NCBI GenBank assembly: GCA_025935735.1 | Contig: JAICUS010000068.1 | Location: forward strand, 1 to 15,811 | DNA: 15,811 nucleotides | Direction: 5' to 3' | Source: Solirubrobacteraceae bacterium | GTDB lineage: Bacteria > Actinomycetota > Thermoleophilia > Solirubrobacterales > Solirubrobacteraceae | Shown: positions 12,122 through 15,811 of the stretch, in pieces | Position numbering within the stretch: the first letter of the stretch is position 1 | Layout: each line of letters starts with the position of its first letter | Notes under the pieces: generated by a model | Database searches by the model: none | What the model was told of the DNA's origin: nothing | The model's input: the letters and a program-made list of their open reading frames with translations, nothing else | Translations under genes and position numbers: made by a program

Positions 12122-13489
12122 ATGGTCGACGACGCCGCGCTGGAACGCGAGCTGCACGAGGTGGGCGGACGGCTGGCGAAAGCGCTGCCCGTCACGCGCA
12201 ATCCGCTGAAGGCGATCGACGAGAAGGCCATGGACCTGGCGTCCTCCGACCAGGAGCTCAAGGCCGCCCTGTTCCGTTTCGTCGACGTCGTCCCCGCCTG
12301 CCGCAACCTCGACGACCTGGCGCGCCATCTGACCAGCTTCCTCGGCGAGGTCGACCAGCCGCCGGCGCCGATCGGCGTGGCGGTGCGGATGGGCAACACG
12401 AAGGCCGGCCGGCGCGCGCTCGGCGTGGCCGCCGCGGCCGGGGTGCGCCACATGGCGCACCGGTTCATCGTCGGCGAGGACCCGAAGGCCGCGCTCGGGG
12501 TCCTGAAGGACCTGTGGAAGGACGGCGTGGCCTCGAGCGTCGACCTGCTGGGCGAGGCCACGGTGACCCAGTCGGAGGCCCAGCGCTACGCGGACCGCTG
12601 CGCCGACGCGCTGGACACGATCGCCGCCGCCGCGCGGTCCTGGCCCGCGCGCCCGCAGTTGGAGCGCGACTCCGCCGGGCCGCTGCCGCGGGCCAACCTG
12701 TCGGTGAAGGTGTCGGCGCTCACGCCGCTGCTGCGCCCCGACGCGCCCGAGCGGGGCAAGCGCGACGCCGCCGACCGCCTGCGGCCGCTGCTGCGCCGGG
12801 CGGCCGAGCGCGGCGCGCACCTGCACATCGACATGGAGTCGATGGACTCGCGCGACGCGATCCTCGAGCTGATCCTCGAGCTGCTGGCCGAGCCGGAGTT
12901 CCGCGAGGCGCCCTCGGCCGGGATGGTGCTGCAGGGCTATCTGCGCGACTCGCCGGAGACGCTGGACACGATCCTCGACTGGGTCGGCGGCGCCGGCGCG
13001 CAGCGCGCGCACCCGCTGACCATCCGGCTGGTCAAGGGCGCCTACTGGGACCACGAGCTCGTCCAGGCGTCGCAGCACGGCTGGTCGCCGCCGGTGTTCG
13101 AGCGCAAGGCCGACACCGACGCGAACTTCGAGCGCCTGACCCGCCGGCTGCTCGACGCACGCCCGAAGGTCCGCCCGGCGATCGCCTCGCACAACCTGCG
13201 CTCGGTCGCCCACGCCATCGCCTACAGCCGGCTGACCGGCGGCGAGGACGCCGACCTCGAGCTCCAGGTGCTGCGCGGTCTGGGCGACCCGCTGCAGGCG
13301 GCGATCGCCGCGCAGGGCCTGCGCGTGCGCACCTACTGCCCGGTCGGCGACCTCGTGGCCGGGATGGCCTACCTCGTCCGCCGCCTGCTGGAGAACACGT
13401 CCAACGAGAGCTTCCTCTACGAGCAGGCCCGCGGCGTGCCGCTCGAGGAGCTGCTCGCTCCCCCGCACGCCGTCCAGGAGCCCGCATGA
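12122..13489 (+). CDS. Proline dehydrogenase (monofunctional PRODH)
   Basis: A 455-aa flavoenzyme oxidising L-proline to delta-1-pyrroline-5-carboxylate. Barrel motifs of the PutA PRODH domain are all visible: ANLSVKVSAL (191-200, K196), HLHIDMES (234-240 region, D237), GMVLQGYLRDS (267-277), IRLVKGAYWDHE (301-312), IASHNLRS (354-361) and RTYCPVGDLVAGMAYLVRRLLENTSNESF (403-431). The substrate-carboxylate arginine pair is R420-R421. Y405 aligns with E. coli PutA Tyr540, which favours proline over hydroxyproline (recalled from the literature). The N-terminal about 120 residues form the helical arm. The ATG at 12122 agrees with a -10 box; a longer in-frame start would overlap the divergent glycosyltransferase. 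It heads an operon with the P5C dehydrogenase, i.e. the two-gene equivalent of bifunctional PutA. Confidence 0.94.
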   Translation: MVDDAALERELHEVGGRLAKALPVTRNPLKAIDEKAMDLASSDQELKAALFRFVDVVPACRNLDDLARHLTSFLGEVDQPPAPIGVAVRMGNTKAGRRALGVAAAAGVRHMAHRFIVGEDPKAALGVLKDLWKDGVASSVDLLGEATVTQSEAQRYADRCADALDTIAAAARSWPARPQLERDSAGPLPRANLSVKVSALTPLLRPDAPERGKRDAADRLRPLLRRAAERGAHLHIDMESMDSRDAILELILELLAEPEFREAPSAGMVLQGYLRDSPETLDTILDWVGGAGAQRAHPLTIRLVKGAYWDHELVQASQHGWSPPVFERKADTDANFERLTRRLLDARPKVRPAIASHNLRSVAHAIAYSRLTGGEDADLELQVLRGLGDPLQAAIAAQGLRVRTYCPVGDLVAGMAYLVRRLLENTSNESFLYEQARGVPLEELLAPPHAVQEPA

Positions 13490-13550
13490 CCAGAAACAGA
13501 GTTTCGCCCTCCGGTCGCCGGCCTGCGCCGCGCCAGGAGCCAACGGTCCG

Positions 13551-13554
<4 letters not shown>
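13486..13554 (+). CDS. Possible 22-codon coupling micro-ORF between PRODH and P5C dehydrogenase
   Basis: An ATG at 13486 overlaps the PRODH stop (ATGA), with AGGAG ending 5 nt upstream. The frame runs 22 codons, Arg-rich (six R), and its TGA (13552-13554) overlaps the next gene's ATG, again as ATGA. It contains codons uncommon in this GC-rich window (AGA twice, GTT, CCT, CCA, CGA), which argues against a conserved protein. It could work as a translational relay keeping ribosomes on the mRNA, or the double overlap may be chance. Confidence 0.3.
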
Positions 13555-15169
<1,615 letters not shown>

Positions 15170-15173
<4 letters not shown>

Positions 15174-15811
15174 AGGGCGTCCTCGCCGCCGTGCTCACCC
15201 CGATGCGGGACGACCTGTCGGTCGACCGCGCGGCGTTCGCCGCCCACTGCCGGCGGCTGCTGGACGACGGCTGCCACGGCCTGGCCATCTTCGGCACGAC
15301 GGGCGAGGCGAACTCGCTGTCGATCGACGAGCGCATCGAGGCCTGGACGAACCTGGTCGAGGACGGGATCCCGGCGGAGAAGCTGCTGCCCGGCACCGGC
15401 GCCTGCGCGCTGCCCGACGCAGTGCGGCTCTCACGCGCCGCGCTGGAGGTGGGGGCGGCCGGCGTGCTGGCCCTTCCTCCGTTTTATTACAAGGGCGTCT
15501 CCGACGACGGCGTGTTCCGCTTCTTCGCCGAGCTGATCGAGCGCGTGGGCGACGACCGGCTGCGCGTCTACCTCTACCACTTCCCCGCGCAGGCGGCGGT
15601 GGGCTTCTCGCTGGAGCTGATCGGCCGGCTGCTGGACGCCTACCCGGGCGTCGTGGCCGGCACCAAGGACAGCGCGGGCGACGCCGCGCGGATCGAGCGC
15701 ACCTGCCGCGAGTACCCCGGCCTGAAGGTGTTCTCCGGCACGGAGCGCTACCTCCTGGACACGCTGCGCTGGGGCGGCGCAGGCACGATCTCGGCCACGG
15801 TGAACCTGTTC
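15170..15811 (+). CDS. Dihydrodipicolinate synthase/N-acetylneuraminate lyase superfamily aldolase (3' end beyond window)
   Basis: 214 residues are visible of a usual roughly 290-300. Class I aldolase-fold features: VLTPM (8-12), pyruvate-carboxylate loop FGTTGEA (41-47), PPFYYKG (103-109), catalytic tyrosine Y136 in YLYHFP and Schiff-base lysine K166 in GTKDSAG. The arginine after the YxxP motif that binds aspartate semialdehyde in true DapA is Gln here (YHFPAQ), so lysine biosynthesis is unlikely. Given the proline operon (ATGA overlap with the P5C dehydrogenase), a 4-hydroxy-2-oxoglutarate aldolase-like or related 2-keto acid lyase role is plausible but unproven. The ATG at 15170 matches the family-typical start. 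Confidence 0.88.

Noticed and set aside
9791..13543. A single minus-strand open frame of about 1250 codons spanning the FAD oxidoreductase and far upstream
   Set aside because: Only the part from 11143 to 9791 resembles a protein family. The rest is an Arg/Ala/Gly-rich frame antisense or out of frame to the glycosyltransferase and PRODH, as expected from high GC.

Overview
The window is a dense, very GC-rich (roughly 70% by eye) bacterial chromosome segment. It carries fourteen clear protein genes, one doubtful micro-ORF, no RNA genes and no CRISPR. High GC, frequent GTG starts, ATGA/GTGA stop-start overlaps and a yebC plus ruvC-ruvA-ruvB neighbourhood point to an actinobacterium. A Thermoleophilia/Solirubrobacterales-like lineage is my best guess from gene content; no marker gene is present to prove it.

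Layout. Bases 1-2034 (minus strand) hold a three-pass membrane protein followed by ruvC, ruvA and ruvB (cut by the window edge), the Holliday-junction resolution genes. Bases 2078-3817 (plus) hold an AraC-type regulator and a protein with squalene-cyclase-like repeats, separated by a perfect 16-bp inverted repeat that also encodes the regulator's last residues. Bases 3957-4706 (minus) are yebC. Bases 4733-9293 (plus) form a tightly packed operon: SAM methyltransferase, phosphomannomutase/phosphoglucomutase, metallo-beta-lactamase-fold hydrolase and CPA1 Na+/H+ antiporter. Bases 9377-9727 (minus) encode a small zinc-ribbon protein. Bases 9791-12090 (minus) are a GT2 glycosyltransferase coupled to a FAD-dependent oxidoreductase, probably for polyprenyl-linked or surface glycan chemistry. 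Bases 12122 to the window end (plus) are a proline-catabolism operon: proline dehydrogenase, delta-1-pyrroline-5-carboxylate dehydrogenase and a DapA-superfamily lyase/aldolase that lacks the DapA substrate arginine.

Cross-cutting observations. (1) Nearly every transcription-unit-leading gene has a TANNNT-like -10 box placed so that transcription would start at or within about 2 nt of the start codon, which suggests widespread leaderless mRNAs. Two divergent pairs have gaps of only 26 and 31 bp, and in one of them the two -10 boxes overlap. (2) Both convergent gene junctions carry related inverted-repeat elements sharing a GTTCGCCGG core, which look like a dispersed repeat family serving as bidirectional terminators. 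(3) The hairpin repeat at 2791-2839 has been captured as the C-terminus of a regulator. (4) An aldolase-family gene sits in the proline operon.

I see no defence system, phage, insertion sequence or biosynthetic cluster here. The best leads are the repeat families, the leaderless promoter pattern and the uncharacterised enzymes.
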